Positions 22,801 through 33,714 of a stretch of DNA of 64,000 nucleotides are shown in pieces. The notes under the pieces were generated by a model that saw only the letters and a program-made list of their open reading frames with translations, had not been told where the DNA came from and made no database searches. The translations under genes were made by a program, and so were the position numbers. Numbering within the stretch: the first letter of the stretch is position 1; every line of letters starts with the position of its first letter. The stretch spans positions 2,108,001 to 2,172,000 of the forward strand of contig NC_087382.1 in the NCBI RefSeq assembly GCF_963675165.1. Direction: 5' to 3'. The DNA comes from Halichondria panicea (Eukaryota; Porifera; Demospongiae; Suberitida; Halichondriidae).

Positions 22801-24163
22801 TGCTTAGAGCATACACAGGGTTTACATTATTGCTAATGGTGTTAACTCCCGTAAATGACAAGTTAGAATACACTGCGTAAATGATATTTTCACCCTCAAA
22901 ATTGTCAAATATGCTTGTATTAGTAATTATCAAAGTTGAGATCGCAACCGCAATCACTCCATTTTGTTGAGTGGCTCTGTTGTTTGTGAGCACAGAGTCG
23001 GAAATGTTCACAGGCACATCAGCAACAGAAATTACTCCACCAAAATCAGCACTGTTATTTTTAATCATGACTTTGGAGATGGATATAGTTCCAGTCAATA
23101 CCAAAATCGCTCCACCAGCGCTAGTTCCTCCATTACCAACTACAGCTTCATTGTCCGTTATATTACAGCTCAAGATAGATGCATTAACTCTGAAAAGTGC
23201 AATCGCTCCACCAGAGGCTGCCTTGTTGTTTGTTAACTCGCTATCGGATATTAGTAACTCTCCACTCAAAATCGAAATCGCTCCACCTGCTTTTTCAGCA
23301 CTGTTGTATGCTAGCTCACTGTCGGAGATTGAGACACTCCCAAACCAGATATTAATTGCTCCACCAACAATAGCACTATTGTTCAGTAGCGCACAGTTGG
23401 AAATGAACAAATTACTTTTGTAGGTGATAGATCTAATTGCTCCACCTCTTACATTAGCGATATTATTTGTAAAGTTGCTCCAACTGATAGTCACACTTGC
23501 AGAGACCACAAACACTGCTCCCCCCATTGTAGCAGTATTAGAATTGAACTTTGAATCATTAATAACAGTTTGATTTGAGTGAATGTTCACTGCACCACCA
23601 TCGTTACTGAAGAAGTCGCTCTTTTCAATGTACACATTATCAGCTTCAACTATCAATGCTCTGTCAGTGCTAGTGTTGTTCACGAAGAGAACTTGTTCAA
23701 TCGTCACAGTTACCGTACGAGTGATCCAGAGTGTACAAGCTTCCAACTTTAGCAATTTCAAGTCTACCAAATTGCATTGAGAAATGTTCATGTAGCCTGA
23801 ACTACTTTCATCACTTGCTCCAGTGAAATGCAAACCTTCGATACTCAATGCACTGATATTAGATAACTGCACTCTACCAGAATTGTTCAAATTGATAGTG
23901 GCATTTTGGCCAGCAATAGTCACCTCTGTGAAATTACAAATGTAAAGCATTTCACTTAATAAATGATCTCCAGGTAGAAAGCTCAAGGTGAGATTGTCTC
24001 CACCAGATAACAGGGCTGTTTGAACAAGCTGCTCGAGAGTGAAACAAGTTCCATTTTGATAGTCATTACACGAGTCGGTTGAATCCACTGGCACAATGTG
24101 ATAGTGCTCACTCCTGGTAACAGTAGCTAGGGTCAGTAGCAGCACCAACCAGGTACCGTGCAT
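19823..24163 (-). CDS. RHBH-A: giant beta-helix / polytopic membrane protein, intact
   Basis: One uninterrupted frame of 1,446 codons without introns. Residues 1-18 are a signal peptide (MHGTWLVLLLTLATVTRS). About 60-700 are parallel-beta-helix coils with repeated GGAI, SNFTNN and LTNN motifs like the Pmp/right-handed beta-helix families, rich in N-x-S/T sequons. About 790-870 looks like an Ig-type beta fold (SVRKGQAFTISVMAVDQAGN). About 890-990 is Cys-rich (CECPIGL, CKCDC, CGECEPGL). About 998-1342 holds seven or eight membrane helices with the conserved GQWLP...FMDAYHAP-x4-HRYW block. The cytoplasmic tail of about 100 residues is acidic and Pro-rich. This ectodomain plus FMDAYHAP-type membrane module is common in sponge and cnidarian genomes; its biochemical role is unknown. 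The start is set by the signal peptide. It converges on the receptor-like gene about 400 bp away. Confidence 0.9.
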   Translation of the reverse strand: MHGTWLVLLLTLATVTRSEHYHIVPVDSTDSCNDYQNGTCFTLEQLVQTALLSGGDNLTLSFLPGDHLLSEMLYICNFTEVTIAGQNATINLNNSGRVQLSNISALSIEGLHFTGASDESSSGYMNISQCNLVDLKLLKLEACTLWITRTVTVTIEQVLFVNNTSTDRALIVEADNVYIEKSDFFSNDGGAVNIHSNQTVINDSKFNSNTATMGGAVFVVSASVTISWSNFTNNIANVRGGAIRSITYKSNLFISNCALLNNSAIVGGAINIWFGSVSISDSELAYNSAEKAGGAISILSGELLISDSELTNNKAASGGAIALFRVNASILSCNITDNEAVVGNGGTSAGGAILVLTGTISISKVMIKNNSADFGGVISVADVPVNISDSVLTNNRATQQNGVIAVAISTLIITNTSIFDNFEGENIIYAVYSNLSFTGVNTISNNVNPVYALSSRVEFNGPTTLSNNHGLQGGAIRAVQSQIYINAEGVVISNNTATFGGGVFLRESTLFVHYPIEISHNKAQNGGGIYAYSSEIEFDSKVTSGCIFNHQFVLCTCSDMEPVLFVSIIDRNDAQNGGGIYAVASNIKAFSHAHVHIKSNSANNSGGGIYLRQSSKIYILKQDVELEIGKTLVILEIYSNTAQYGGGIFVADSTESGVCRGEDVTTAGDLPQTECFIQTLDLYGFDNNSIKDGIPLIQAFLSLLMTGYNEEVKCLNSAVKYRNTFLTNNTASQSGADIYGGLLDRCTVDVSAELSSSDNGFEYLNNTVHYSSIASKAVRVKLCNTTKQTISVRKGQAFTISVMAVDQAGNPMNNAIIHSSVITESSRVDRLKEGQAQQEVGNQCTELEYNVFSQDSSAQVELYAEGPCNNLGISRQILNISFLKCECPIGLKPIMSSIECKCDCDPVLQQEYQITNCSEENGTIKLESNNNIWIGVTNTTNGSGYIVSNCTFDYCVLKPVNISLSNPDEQCAHNRSGVLCGECEPGLSLVLGTSRCELCSNTYLLLLLPFALAGIVLVAFILVFNITVATGTIHGLIFYTNILAANQSIFIPFHNPLTVFISWVNLDLGIEACFYDRMNSQAKVLFQIVFPAYLFLLMFLIIILSKYSDSFSKLLSNRNPVAALGTLVLLSYSKLLRFIIAALQYRVLDYPEGATKVLDFPNNSSDIVWLYDGNVQYFTPGHVPRFVFATIILTSGILFTVLLLFGQWLPRCSKWKLMKWTKNTYYNGFMDAYHAPFTPKHRYWVGLLLFSLIAHNLITALALDTSLPVLSAGSITVVLNIFKSQNYPVYKIRFNDLLETLFFLNLAILAYGTLYIGNINESQVIISNISMAVAFILFVVIVCYHCYEYILKTVPVLQNALKLRNMIPRVRKLEKYEMENETWTNADRYTDGAMEESDPDHSPDQLREPALDVLTPLTTEDYRPAPPLPQDNAPKVTHTVIDVVQK

Positions 24164-25347
24164 GTTCTCTCCGATACTATAAGATTACAAGCATATTTAA
24201 TTGCAAAACTATAGTACTATTGCTGCTTCTATATTGATATCAAAACTTAAAGCGGGTATATGGAGTAGAATAAGGTATTATGAGACGAAACCAGTTATGA
24301 GACAGCTGCAGGAATGCTTCAGCTATTCCGGCATTTAATTATAGTAATAACACTCCCACTCTATATGTTTCCAAAACAAATTTGGAGTTGGATGCTGTGT
24401 TGACAGAGATACCACAATAGTTTGTTTAAGTCCAGAATTTAATTGGAAAAAACATAGGTGCCAAATGTTTTGTAGTAGGTATCTGTTAAAACAAGAGTAA
24501 CTAATCGCTACACAGCAAAAATACATCTGTTATATGAGATGCATCATCGGAATTTAGTGTTAAAATGACAGAAATTTATGTCATTTCTACATGAAATTTC
24601 AAAAGATGCGTTTTATTAATTTATGTTACTGTAAACGAATGTGTTTTTACTGTGTATATTTTATATAAGAAGGCTTCAGATATATGCTGTTAGCCTATAG
24701 CCAATTAGCGTTAAAATTAGCAATGATGTCTCATAATACCCAAACCACTTTGAACACTAAATGCTAGCATTAGTTGCAAACAAAGTACTGTCACTATTTT
24801 TTTACTTACATGCAAAGCCTATTGACCATAGTAGTTAGTGAACAGGCTATTTAGCTCCCTCAAGATTACTGCAAGACATGCAGGGGGTCAGACACATTTA
24901 GATGTTTCATAATACCCTCTTACACCCTATACTATAGTTGTCTATAGATCTAGACACGTGGAACAAGATAATAGTCACCAGCAATATTTAATTGATAAGG
25001 CTCAATTACACAAGTTTGCAGTGTTAACTTACCTAATGGATATAAGCTTATAATTTCCTTTTTAGCTTTAATACAAGATCCCAACACAGTCTCACACACA
25101 CACACGTGTGAATACAGCAGTGGAGTAGAGAGGTAGGACTATATAGACCTATAGGTGTCTTCCACAGGCCATGCAGACAGTTTATAAACTGTACTATAGC
25201 TAGAAATTGCAAATAGCTGTAAAAATACCTTCTATGGATAACATTACTGCGTTTACTCATTCATTCGCAGAATTCGAAGAATTTTTGGGCCGCAGAAATT
25301 TCTCAAGGGCGTATAAAAGAAGAGAAGGCATGCAACAGCAAAAGAGT

Positions 25348-25465
25348 AGAGTTCAAACATGGGCGGATGAATGTGCATTGAATGTGCATGAAATGTTAAA
25401 AATAGAAATTTCTATTTTTAGCACTCATGCAAATTCCTACGTTCATCCGCCCACGTTTGAACTCT
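25348..25465. mobile_element. short hairpin MITE, 118 bp
   Basis: The left arm AGAGTTCAAACATGGGCGGA is mirrored by TCCGCCCACGTTTGAACTCT at the right, around an AT-rich centre with its own palindrome AAAAATAGAAATTTCTATTTTT-like core. It is absent from the corresponding point of the paralogous arm near 55600. Confidence 0.7.
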
Positions 25466-25478
25466 GCTAGCTACGTGT

Positions 25479-25530
25479 TAGCCTCGAGACCAGGCCGATT
25501 AAAATTTTAATCGGCCTGGTCTCGAGGCTA
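25479..25530. mobile_element. minimal Mutator-like MITE: perfect 52-bp palindrome with 9-bp target duplication
   Basis: It consists only of the two terminal repeats (TAGCCTCGAGACCAGGCCGA and its exact reverse complement) joined through ATTAAAATTTTAAT. It is flanked by identical GCTACGTGT at 25470-25478 and 25531-25539. Confidence 0.9.
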
Positions 25531-27910
25531 GCTACGTGTAGGCCTTGCTCAATTATGCTCAACATTAATTTTGCCTATTAGTCTAGTCTCCAAGTCCACC
25601 TATTAGTCTTTAATTCTTACCAATTATTAGTCTTTAATTATTAACCATTAGTCTCAATAAAAATCATCAACGAGAATTATACTACAACATCACAGACGCT
25701 TCTACATAATCATCTAAGGAACTATAATTATTGGTGAAAAAAGCTTAGAAAAGAGTCAACTGATCTAGACTATAGTAGTATCTAGCACCTTCCATACGTA
25801 TATACTCAGTATAGCCACCACGTGGCCTGTTTGTAGCTCCCATTACAAACACTTGTTTTATCGATTCCAGACCTTCCATTTCTGCATGTAAGCAGTTGGT
25901 TTACGACACGAGCACTGGCGTTACTCTGTGCTTGTGCGTGTGTGTGTGTGTGTGTGTGTGCATGGCAAGGACCCACGGTCTATAGCCACCACGTGGACGG
26001 CTGGCATAATGCTCAATGCTCCACTGCACCTATTAGTCTTAAAATTATGCTAGCATAATTGGGCAAGGCCTAGCTACGTGTACTGATATAATTATATATA
26101 TAGTGGAGTCATAATTATAGATACATGCAGTATAATTATAAAGAGGGATTGGAAACGATGTTACCCTCAAAGTACCATCCGTGTTTCCCCGCGGTTTTAA
26201 TCGAGGCTTACTTTCAACGTGGGGGGTCTAAACATGAATAATTCATGAGAATTGTTTTTGCTGTCTGTAAAAAGTCCACGAGCAGTTCTGCTGCTAAACA
26301 CCAAATACTTGTGGCCATTTGGGACACAGCACACTACTTAGTGACACAACCTTAGCTATATCAAGATCATAGTAGCTAAACGAACACAACCACACAAAAC
26401 CTGCTCTGTGTTAGACTAGCTAATTCACGATAATCAAAATTATATTTTCTTTGTTTTCAAATGATACTCACCATCAGGGGGCATTTGTTAAAGTGTTAGA
26501 GGGGTCTTTGATACGCATGCATTAACTATGATTAGACTCAATAAGTTTCCCGGGAAACTTCCCCAGGGTAGAAAGCGACTGAAACACGGATTATTTCTGA
26601 GCTCTACGTACATAGACTTCATTCCGTTGCCGATTCCCTTCTCCTCTATCTATGGTGGAGTTGCATGCCCTCTCTTCTTTTATACGCCCTTGGTATCACT
26701 GCATGCAGTATAGCTGTCATCAGATATTAGGCAAGTCCAACGGCTTTAATTCCTTCGCTTATTATACATGTATGCTTGTGTATTTGCTGTTCCCAGAAAA
26801 CCCATTTGTTTCTATAATTAGTATATATAGGGTAACCCTGCTTCCTACTCGTACAGTGTCATTCATATTCACTACCATTAACCTCCATTCTATATCCAAT
26901 AATTATACACGGTCTGATATTAAATCATGCATGCATCATTCTTTGCATTTTTCCCAGAATTATGCATACACCATGACATTGTGTGTTTAAGAACATAATT
27001 TAATTTGCGACTGAATAATCTTCGGTATTGTGTGTGTGGCCATTATTCCACTGACATGCATTGGTATTGGCTCAACCAGGTAGACAATGACCTCATTAGC
27101 TACTTTGTTGTTCTCTCCTGCATGTATAATTATGTGCTGTGCATAAAAAAAGTATATCTTTAATTAATAGTCACCAGCTTTGTACCCACAATGCATGCAT
27201 GAAGTAGTATAATTATACAGTTGATAAAAGCCTATAGTCTACCATGAACATGTTGTAGCCTCATAAGCAGTCACCACCTTTAACTTCCGAGTCCATCTGA
27301 AAGGGTGTCAGCATTTAATGTTGACCACCTGTATGTTTGAGATTTGCAATTGGCCACTTCTAAACCTGATCCCATGCAGGCAATATTCTCCCTACTTCCC
27401 TATCACTCGGCTCTTAGTCACCACATGCAAGACACACGTTGCTATCCAGACAGTGACCACAACACATGCACACCTGACAGTGACCACAAATTAACACACA
27501 CGACGGTATACTGCTGCATGCACAAGTACACAATGTGATATGGGATATAGGGTTAAGTGATACCACTTCCTGTTAATTATAATGCAATGTAGAACATGCA
27601 CACCACACACACCACACACACCACACACACCACACACACTACACAGAACACACACACCACACACACCACAGAACACACACTCTAAAAACAGCGGTGTGCA
27701 CGTCACACCAAATATCTTGCACACCACACAATTTGGTGTGACGTGCACACCTTTAGCATGGTGTGCCAACTTTTAGGTGTGCATGGCACACCATGCTGTG
27801 AATTAGGTGTGTCATTTGGTGTGGTAACCTGAAAATGGTGTGTCACTTTGGTGTGCTAACAAAACTGGTGTGCACCAACTGACGAATGGTGTGCTGGATT
27901 CACACCATTA

Positions 27911-28330
27911 AAGATGGTGTGTCATAATTGGTGTGCTGGATTCACACCATTAAAGATGGTGTGTCATAATTGGTGTGCTGGATTCACACCATTAAAGATG
28001 GTGTGTCATAATTGGTGTGCTGGATTCACACCATTAAAGATGGTGTGTCATAATTGGTGTGCTGGATTCACACCATTAAAGATGGTGTGTCATAATTGGT
28101 GTGCTGGATTCACACCATTAAAGATGGTGTGTCATAATTGGTGTGCTGGATTCACACCATTAAAGATGGTGTGTCATAATTGGTGTGCTGGATTCACACC
28201 ATTAAAGATGGTGTGTCATATATTGGTGTGCTGGATTCACACCTCTTTTGATGGTGTGCTTTCTCTGAAATGGTGTGTCATATCGGTGTGCTGGATCCAC
28301 CATTAAAAATGGTGTGCTGGATTCTCTTTT
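27911..28330. repeat. 42-bp tandem array inside the CACTA-like element
   Basis: Seven near-identical units of ATTGGTGTGCTGGATTCACA plus CCATTAAAGATGGTGTGTCATA, followed by three degenerate ones. Because 42 is divisible by three, an artefactual open frame runs through it (MVCHNWCAGFTPLK repeated). Each unit carries the subterminal GGTGTG/CACACC motif in both orientations. Confidence 0.9.
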
Positions 28331-28675
28331 TATGGTGTGCTTTTTTAATAATTATAATTGCTAAAATTATACACGTACATTCTCAAACATAATCATCATA
28401 CCCAAACCAAAATATTGCATTATGACAAACACTATAATTATTGTTTTGTACAAGATAATATATGGAGCTATGAATTGTATGCTACATCCGAGTTCACCAA
28501 CAACGATATAGTTTCCAGAACCACTGTAGGGACATAAGATAATTATCATTATGTATGCAGCTACGATGATATAACAAATGTTTTTATGACTATTAAGATG
28601 CCAACACATACAGACATCGAGCGACGAAACCACTACATACAGAAACACAAACACATATTCTTGTACACAATCCAC

Positions 28676-29700
28676 AAATACACCCCAGCGACGAAGTCGA
28701 CTGACCAAGGCCAGTGTAACTGACAACTGGTGTACACAACACACCCCAGTGACGAAGTCGACCGGCCAAGGCCAGTGTAACTGACAACAGAGGACACACC
28801 ACATAGACGCACGCTACAGTGTATTAAACTTATCTTGCAGGTCCATAATTACTTGAATTCAGTTGAGCACCATAACCTGTAAGATTTGTACAACCAAATT
28901 ATAAATGTACATTTGTATTCTGTACACATATTGTACGTACTGATCCACAAACACACACACACACCCCAGTGACGAAGTCGACTCACCAAGGCCAATGTAA
29001 CTGACAACTGGTGTACACAACACACCCCAGTGACGAAGTCGACCGGCCAAGGCCAGTGTAACTGACAACAGAGGACACGCTACAAGCACACACACACACC
29101 ACATAGACGCACACTACAGTGTATTAAACTTATCTTGCAGGTCCATAATTACTTGAATTCAGTTGAGCACCATAACCTGTAAGATTTGTACAACCAAATT
29201 ATAAATGTACATTTGTATTCTGTACACATATTGTACGTACTGATCCACAAATACACACACATACCCCAGTGACGAAGTCGACTGACCAAGGCCGGTGTAA
29301 CTGACAACTGGCGTACACAACACACCCCAGTGACGAAGTCGACCGGCCAAGGCCAGTGTAACTGACAACAGAGGACACGCTACAAGCACACACACACACA
29401 CCACATAGACGCACACTACAGTGTATTAAACTTATCTTGCAGGTCCATAATTCAGTTGAGCACCATAACCTGTAAGATTTGTACAACCAAATTATAAATG
29501 TACATTTGTATTCTGTACACACATTGTGCGTACTGATCCACAAATACACACACACACCCCAGTGACGAAGTCGACTGGCCAAGGCCAGTGTAACTGACAA
29601 CTGGCATACACAACACACCCCAGTGACGAAGTCGACCGGCCAAGGCCAGTGTAACTGACAACAGAGGATACGCTACAGACATGCAGACCACATTACACAC
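28676..29700. repeat. ~295-bp tandem array (four units) inside the CACTA-like element
   Basis: Each unit has two CCCCAGTGACGAAGTCGAC motifs about 62 bp apart, then CAGTGTATTAAACTTATCTTGCAGG and TGTACAACCAAATTATAAATG. Unit starts are near 28680, 28965, 29263 and 29557. Repeated minus-strand frames of 80-140 codons come from this periodicity and show no family resemblance. Confidence 0.85.
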
Positions 29701-29879
29701 ATCGCGTATATTAAACTTATCTCATGGTCCCATAATAAAATCCATCCATATCCCATAGGCAACATGAGCTTTACCACGAGGCAGCACTGGTGGGCGTGTC
29801 TAATTTAATTGCTAGTTGCGCATGCGCATTTAAAATATTTAGGCGTGAAACCATGTGTCTTGTAGCTGACTGGCTCTAG

Positions 29880-30940
29880 CTACTGCTGCACTGACTGTAC
29901 GTACGTCCTGGCTGAATCCTACTATCTTATTTATGGCTCTGCTTACTACCCCAAATAACTATCTGGGACACATACCGACTTTGTGAGGTAAGCTAACTAA
30001 TTCAGTTCCGTTAGAAATTCATAGTGATTCGAATTGATGTCTACCTGTACCTTTGTGTGGGATCTTCATAAGATTATTAATAACCCAAATGTTATCGATC
30101 CATGTTATCTATTTGTCCCAATTGCAACGTGCCTTTCAGCTCTTGGATATTGCAGCTCTTGTATACAGGAGTTTCTGTAAAATGTGTGTGTTTATACTTC
30201 CGGCAATTTACTCTTGTAGGGGAGATCTTCAAGCAAGAAACTTAGCCTGTGCCTGCATTCTATACTGACTGTCGAACTGGTAGGATCCTCAATGGCTAAT
30301 TATAACACGAAAACCCTATAGGACACATTCTGTACATTGATACAGTTACTTCTCTATACGGTACGGTATAGTGATGGTGTCGTGTGGTGGTGTCGTGTGG
30401 ACAACACTATCAAGTATAGGTATTTCATGTTGCATTAGCAACGTGCTTTTTAGTTCTTGTAGGAGGTTCTGTAAATTATTGTGTGTGTTTATATAATTAT
30501 GTCAGTGTATGTGTGATCCTTCCAGCAATTTACTTGTATACGCGTACGGGGGATCTACAGACGTGACACAAGGAATCCTGTGCACTTATAATACATAGCT
30601 AAGCTAACTCGATATACTGATTGGAGGATCCTACTATCTCAATGGCTACCAAGAAACCCTATATATACATTCTGTAAGTTCCTTCACTGTTACAGTGTGG
30701 ATCTGAGAAGTGTGTTATCTGTTTGTCCCCACCAGCAACTATAATATATAGGTTCTGTGTTTTATGTCATTGTATGTGGATCCGAACAATTTATATACTT
30801 GTCAACTCTTGTATTATATAGGGGGGATTTTCAGTCGTGAAACACAAGGAGGAACCCTGTGCATTTGTAGCTGACTGCATTCTACTACTGACTGCTTAAC
30901 TGGATCCTATCTCAATGGCTACTAAATTTTAACTTCGTAA
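29880..30940 (+). repeat. three degenerate ~300-bp repeats
   Basis: Blocks near 30180-30300, 30475-30660 and 30755-30920 share GTGTGTTTATA, CAATTTAC, TTGTA, GGGGATC, then CCTGTGCA and GGATCCTA(CTATCTCAATGGCTA). They look like an old tandem array. No coding frame is conserved between them. Confidence 0.6.
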
Positions 30941-31377
30941 GTTAATAATAATTATTATAATCCTTTACATTTTCAGTTAAAATTCATCCAATAGGGATGA
31001 TGTTGTATTGGATCTAATCTATGCTGCATATAACACTCCATATCAAATCAAGTAAGTATTTATATATACATTTTATCTGTTTGTTCATATGTCTTGTATA
31101 CGTCTTGTATACTAGGAAGGAGATGTGTATATTTATACTTCGGTGCGCAAGTGCATAATTATAGACTGCTACAGCTGCTCAATGTAAGTTTTCATTCGTG
31201 GATTTGCAAAAATAATATTGCTTGCATATATATATACGTATAGGGGATGTGCGCTTGTGTGTCAATGGATAGTCCAGTCACAGCGAGGTTGATCTCTCTG
31301 TATTCCCAGAACCTCCTGCTACAGATCATACAGGTTTGTATGTTTGTTGTGACTTCATAGTTCATCACCACATGCAG

Positions 31378-31475
31378 GAGAAGACTTGCTACCATTAGAA
31401 AAAGTGAAGAATGCAATCACTGCTGACTGGTACAGTCTGGCAATACAGCTGGATATCGACTACAAAACTAGAAAG
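31378..31475 (+). pseudogene. death-domain-like exon carried in the CACTA-like element
   Basis: Bounded by CATGCAG and AAG/GTAGGA, 98 bp, one open phase: EDLLPLEKVKNAI then TADWYSLAIQLDIDYKTRK. The W-x2-LA-x2-L-x-I pattern matches the core helices of Death-fold domains, abundant in sponge receptors and NLR-like proteins. Possible companion exons lie at about 31000-31052 (DDVVLDLIYAAYNTPYQI), 31149-31198 and 31243-31332, but their phases could not be joined confidently. It may be a captured host gene fragment or part of the element's own gene. Confidence 0.4.
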
Positions 31476-31789
31476 GTAGGAAATCTCATCTAAATGCTTG
31501 CATGTATCTCATGTTTTGTTTTTACAACGCAGGTAACAAAAGCGCCCTAAACAGATACTAGTTTAGTGAAACAGGACATGCACAAGTACGTTAATATATA
31601 TGGTGTTGTATACGTTTTCGTGAATTTGTCGAGGTCAGCTCAGCTTTTTAGTTATGTGTTTTTCAAAGTTGTGATCGTATGTTGGTCGCCATGTTCTGTG
31701 GCAAACAATAATAATATTATTATTACATAATTTTATAGTCGTACAAAATTAAAATGTTTACGTATTTGACATGCAGAATCAAGTACAAC

Positions 31790-31965
31790 TGGATACTCGT
31801 AGAGATGAAGTCTTGGTGATGAATAAACACAAAACAATATACCCGTGAAGAAAACAGAAGTGAAGTCCTTGTGATGAAGAAACAGAACAGGCAATATACT
31901 CCTGAAGAAAACAGAAATGCAAAGTCCTTGTGATGAAGAAACAGCAGAACTGAGAAACAGAACAA
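31790..31965. repeat. three ~60-bp tandem repeats near the right end of the CACTA-like element
   Basis: The phrase GTCCTTGTGATGAAGAAACA with AATATACTCCTGAAGAAAAC recurs three times. It is followed at 32030-32257 by the right subterminal GTGTGA/CACACC region. Confidence 0.75.
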
Positions 31966-32257
31966 ACATGTATGACATTGTAGAATAGTTTACTTTTATT
32001 ATTCTTTTTGTACAATTTTGGCCTGTTTTTGGCAGTGTGCAATTCACACCAGTACTGAAATAGCACACTAATTTAGGTGTGACCCTCACACCGTTAATAA
32101 TCTAGCACACCAATTTAAGTGTGACAGTCACACCGATTGTAATGTGACGTGCACACTAAAATTTTGGTGTGCACGTCACACCAAAACTGGTGTGTGTATT
32201 GGGACAAATGTGGCACACCAAATTTGGTGTGCTGGGCACACCAACGTTTTTAGAGTG

Positions 32258-32434
32258 CACGACTGGTTCTGGCCACCATTGACGAGTGCTGGAGCTCCTC
32301 TCCCTCACAAAGACCAACCACACAACAACTCAAGGAGACACTGCAAACATCGCTATTACCAGCCATTAAATGGCAAGTATCAGTTCTGTTGACAAGAATG
32401 GACAAACAGTGTATAAGCAAATGACTGCATGCCT
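32258..32434 (+). pseudogene. orphan last exon of the TGF-beta receptor-like gene (split by the CACTA-like element)
   Basis: It reads CGACTGGTTCTGGCCACCAT onward, encoding RLVLATIDECWSSSPSQRP as in copies A and B. The splice acceptor and first bases are 4.58 kb upstream at about 27660-27677. Five extra bases (CTGTT) near 32386 shift the frame shortly before the usual end. No other receptor exon lies nearby, so it cannot be functional. Confidence 0.85.
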
Positions 32435-33101
32435 ATAATTATACTGTAAACCCTTTAAAATCAAAAAGAGGTGCTGCAAATATCTTTTACTGCTTTTTTT
32501 TTGTGTCAATTATTTTTGTCCCCTTATCATTCACTCACATTTCACTGAACTATAATATACTAGTGCACAAATGGGGGGAAGTACTGTGTAGGGTTGACTG
32601 AGCCGCTCAAACACCAACAAGGTCAAGTTCAGATAAGTTGGTAAGAGTTCGTGCACTGAACAGCGTGCAACAGCGGTTCAAGATAATGATTGATTCAACC
32701 ATGCATAGATCAACTAGATCAACTAACATATGCACAAAACAATAACATAGACTGTAAATACTAACTACAACAAAGACAGTGGAGCAGAGGCTCCCATAAT
32801 TACACAGAGGGCGCTACTAGGAGCAGGCCGCTGGCTATACTAGAGCACAAGCAGTAAAGAGAACTATATAAAAGAAGTAATAGTATTAGGAACCCATGCA
32901 TGTGCAATTAATTAAACAGTACACAATACAGGAGTACAGGAAATGACTAATGAAGTGATTAACTAGCTACTAGCAAAGTCATTAAAAACTGAATCTACAT
33001 AGTCCACAACAAGTCGATGAATATAATTGTGCATGCATGCAGGCTCACAATAAACAATGAAAACAAGCTATAACAGTAATTTTTTGTTTACTGTTTACTG
33101 T

Positions 33102-33580
33102 TTACTGTTTCACGACATCGATGACAGTGTGCGTGACTTTGGGTGCATTGTCAGCTGTAGCTTGAGGAGGGGGAGGGACTGGTCTGTAGTCCTCTGTGGT
33201 GAGGGGGGCTAGTACGTCCAGGGCAGGCTTTTTCAGCTGGTCTGGCCTCGTGGCAGTTCGGATGATGGGAGGAGTGATGTAACGATCAGGGTCATCTTCT
33301 TCCATGGCTCCGTCAGTGTACGGATCACATCTGTCCGCGTTTGTCCAGGTTTCATTGTCCATTTCGTGCCTTTCCAGTTTGCAAACTCGTGGAATCCTTT
33401 TTCTCAGTTTGAGTGAGTTTTGCAGAACAGGAACTTTCTTCAACATGTACTCGTAACAATGGTAGCAAACTATCACCACAAACAAAATAAAAGCCACTGC
33501 CATTGAAATGTTTGATATTATGTCTTGATTCCCATTGATGCTTCCTATGTAGAGGGTACCATACGCTAGAATTGCAAGAT
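33102..33580 (-). pseudogene. RHBH 3' stub (last membrane helix and cytoplasmic tail only)
   Basis: About 160 codons matching the RHBH C-terminus: LAILAYGTLYIG, ISMAVAFILFVVIVCYHCYE and the acidic tail ending HTVIDVVKQ. Similarity stops abruptly at 33580 next to a run of T, after which unrelated sequence follows. There is no start codon context or signal peptide, so it is a truncated duplicate. Its tail is closest to the D-type (ITPPIIR insert present). Confidence 0.9.
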
Positions 33581-33714
33581 TTTTTTTCTCTACATCTAAG
33601 TCAACAGAGCTCCCAGGGGGGTCACCAGTTAGTATGTGGGGGGGGCAGGGGGATTTGGTGGGAGGTGTAATTCTACAATATTAGCATAAACTACACATTC
33701 CATGCAATGATAAC

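Larger units (their letters stand above)
24164..27677. repeat. intergenic arm of unit A, paralogous to much of 54478-58764
   Basis: 24164-25330 is almost identical to 54478-55600, and 26500-27677 to about 57200-58764; 25350-26490 differs from the other arm. No gene was found. Small MITEs lie at 25348-25465 and 25479-25530. The matching copies show that RHBH-A with its upstream flank and RHBH-C with its flank descend from one recent duplication. The RHBH promoter should lie just above 24163, but no motif can be singled out. Confidence 0.8.
27678..32257. mobile_element. CACTA-like transposon, 4.58 kb, with subterminal GGTGTG repeats
   Basis: Ends CACTCTAAAAACAGCGGTGT and (reverse complement of the right end) CACTCTAAAAACGTTGGTGT are imperfect inverted repeats of about 36 bp. 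About 400 bp at the left and 250 bp at the right are packed with GGTGTG/CACACC motifs. CACT termini, a short CA(C) duplication and dense subterminal repeats fit the CACTA/EnSpm superfamily. The empty site is readable: 58761-58780 has ACAGAACACACGACTGG unbroken, while here the two halves end at 27677 and resume at 32258. No transposase frame was recognised, so it is probably non-autonomous. The interior is mostly tandem arrays plus a few exon-like pieces. Confidence 0.8.

Noticed and set aside
27914-28306. 130-codon frame with seven MVCHNWCAGFTPLK repeats
   Set aside because: The 42-bp satellite unit is divisible by three, so an open frame is automatic; there is no promoter, splice site or conservation to support a protein.
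27911-28330. Possible CRISPR array (regular 42-bp repeats)
   Set aside because: There are no unique spacers between repeats; it is a plain satellite in a eukaryotic transposon.
28593-29700. Repeated 80-140-codon minus-strand frames (VVSYTGLGQSTSSLG)
   Set aside because: Produced by the ~295-bp tandem array; frames change between units.
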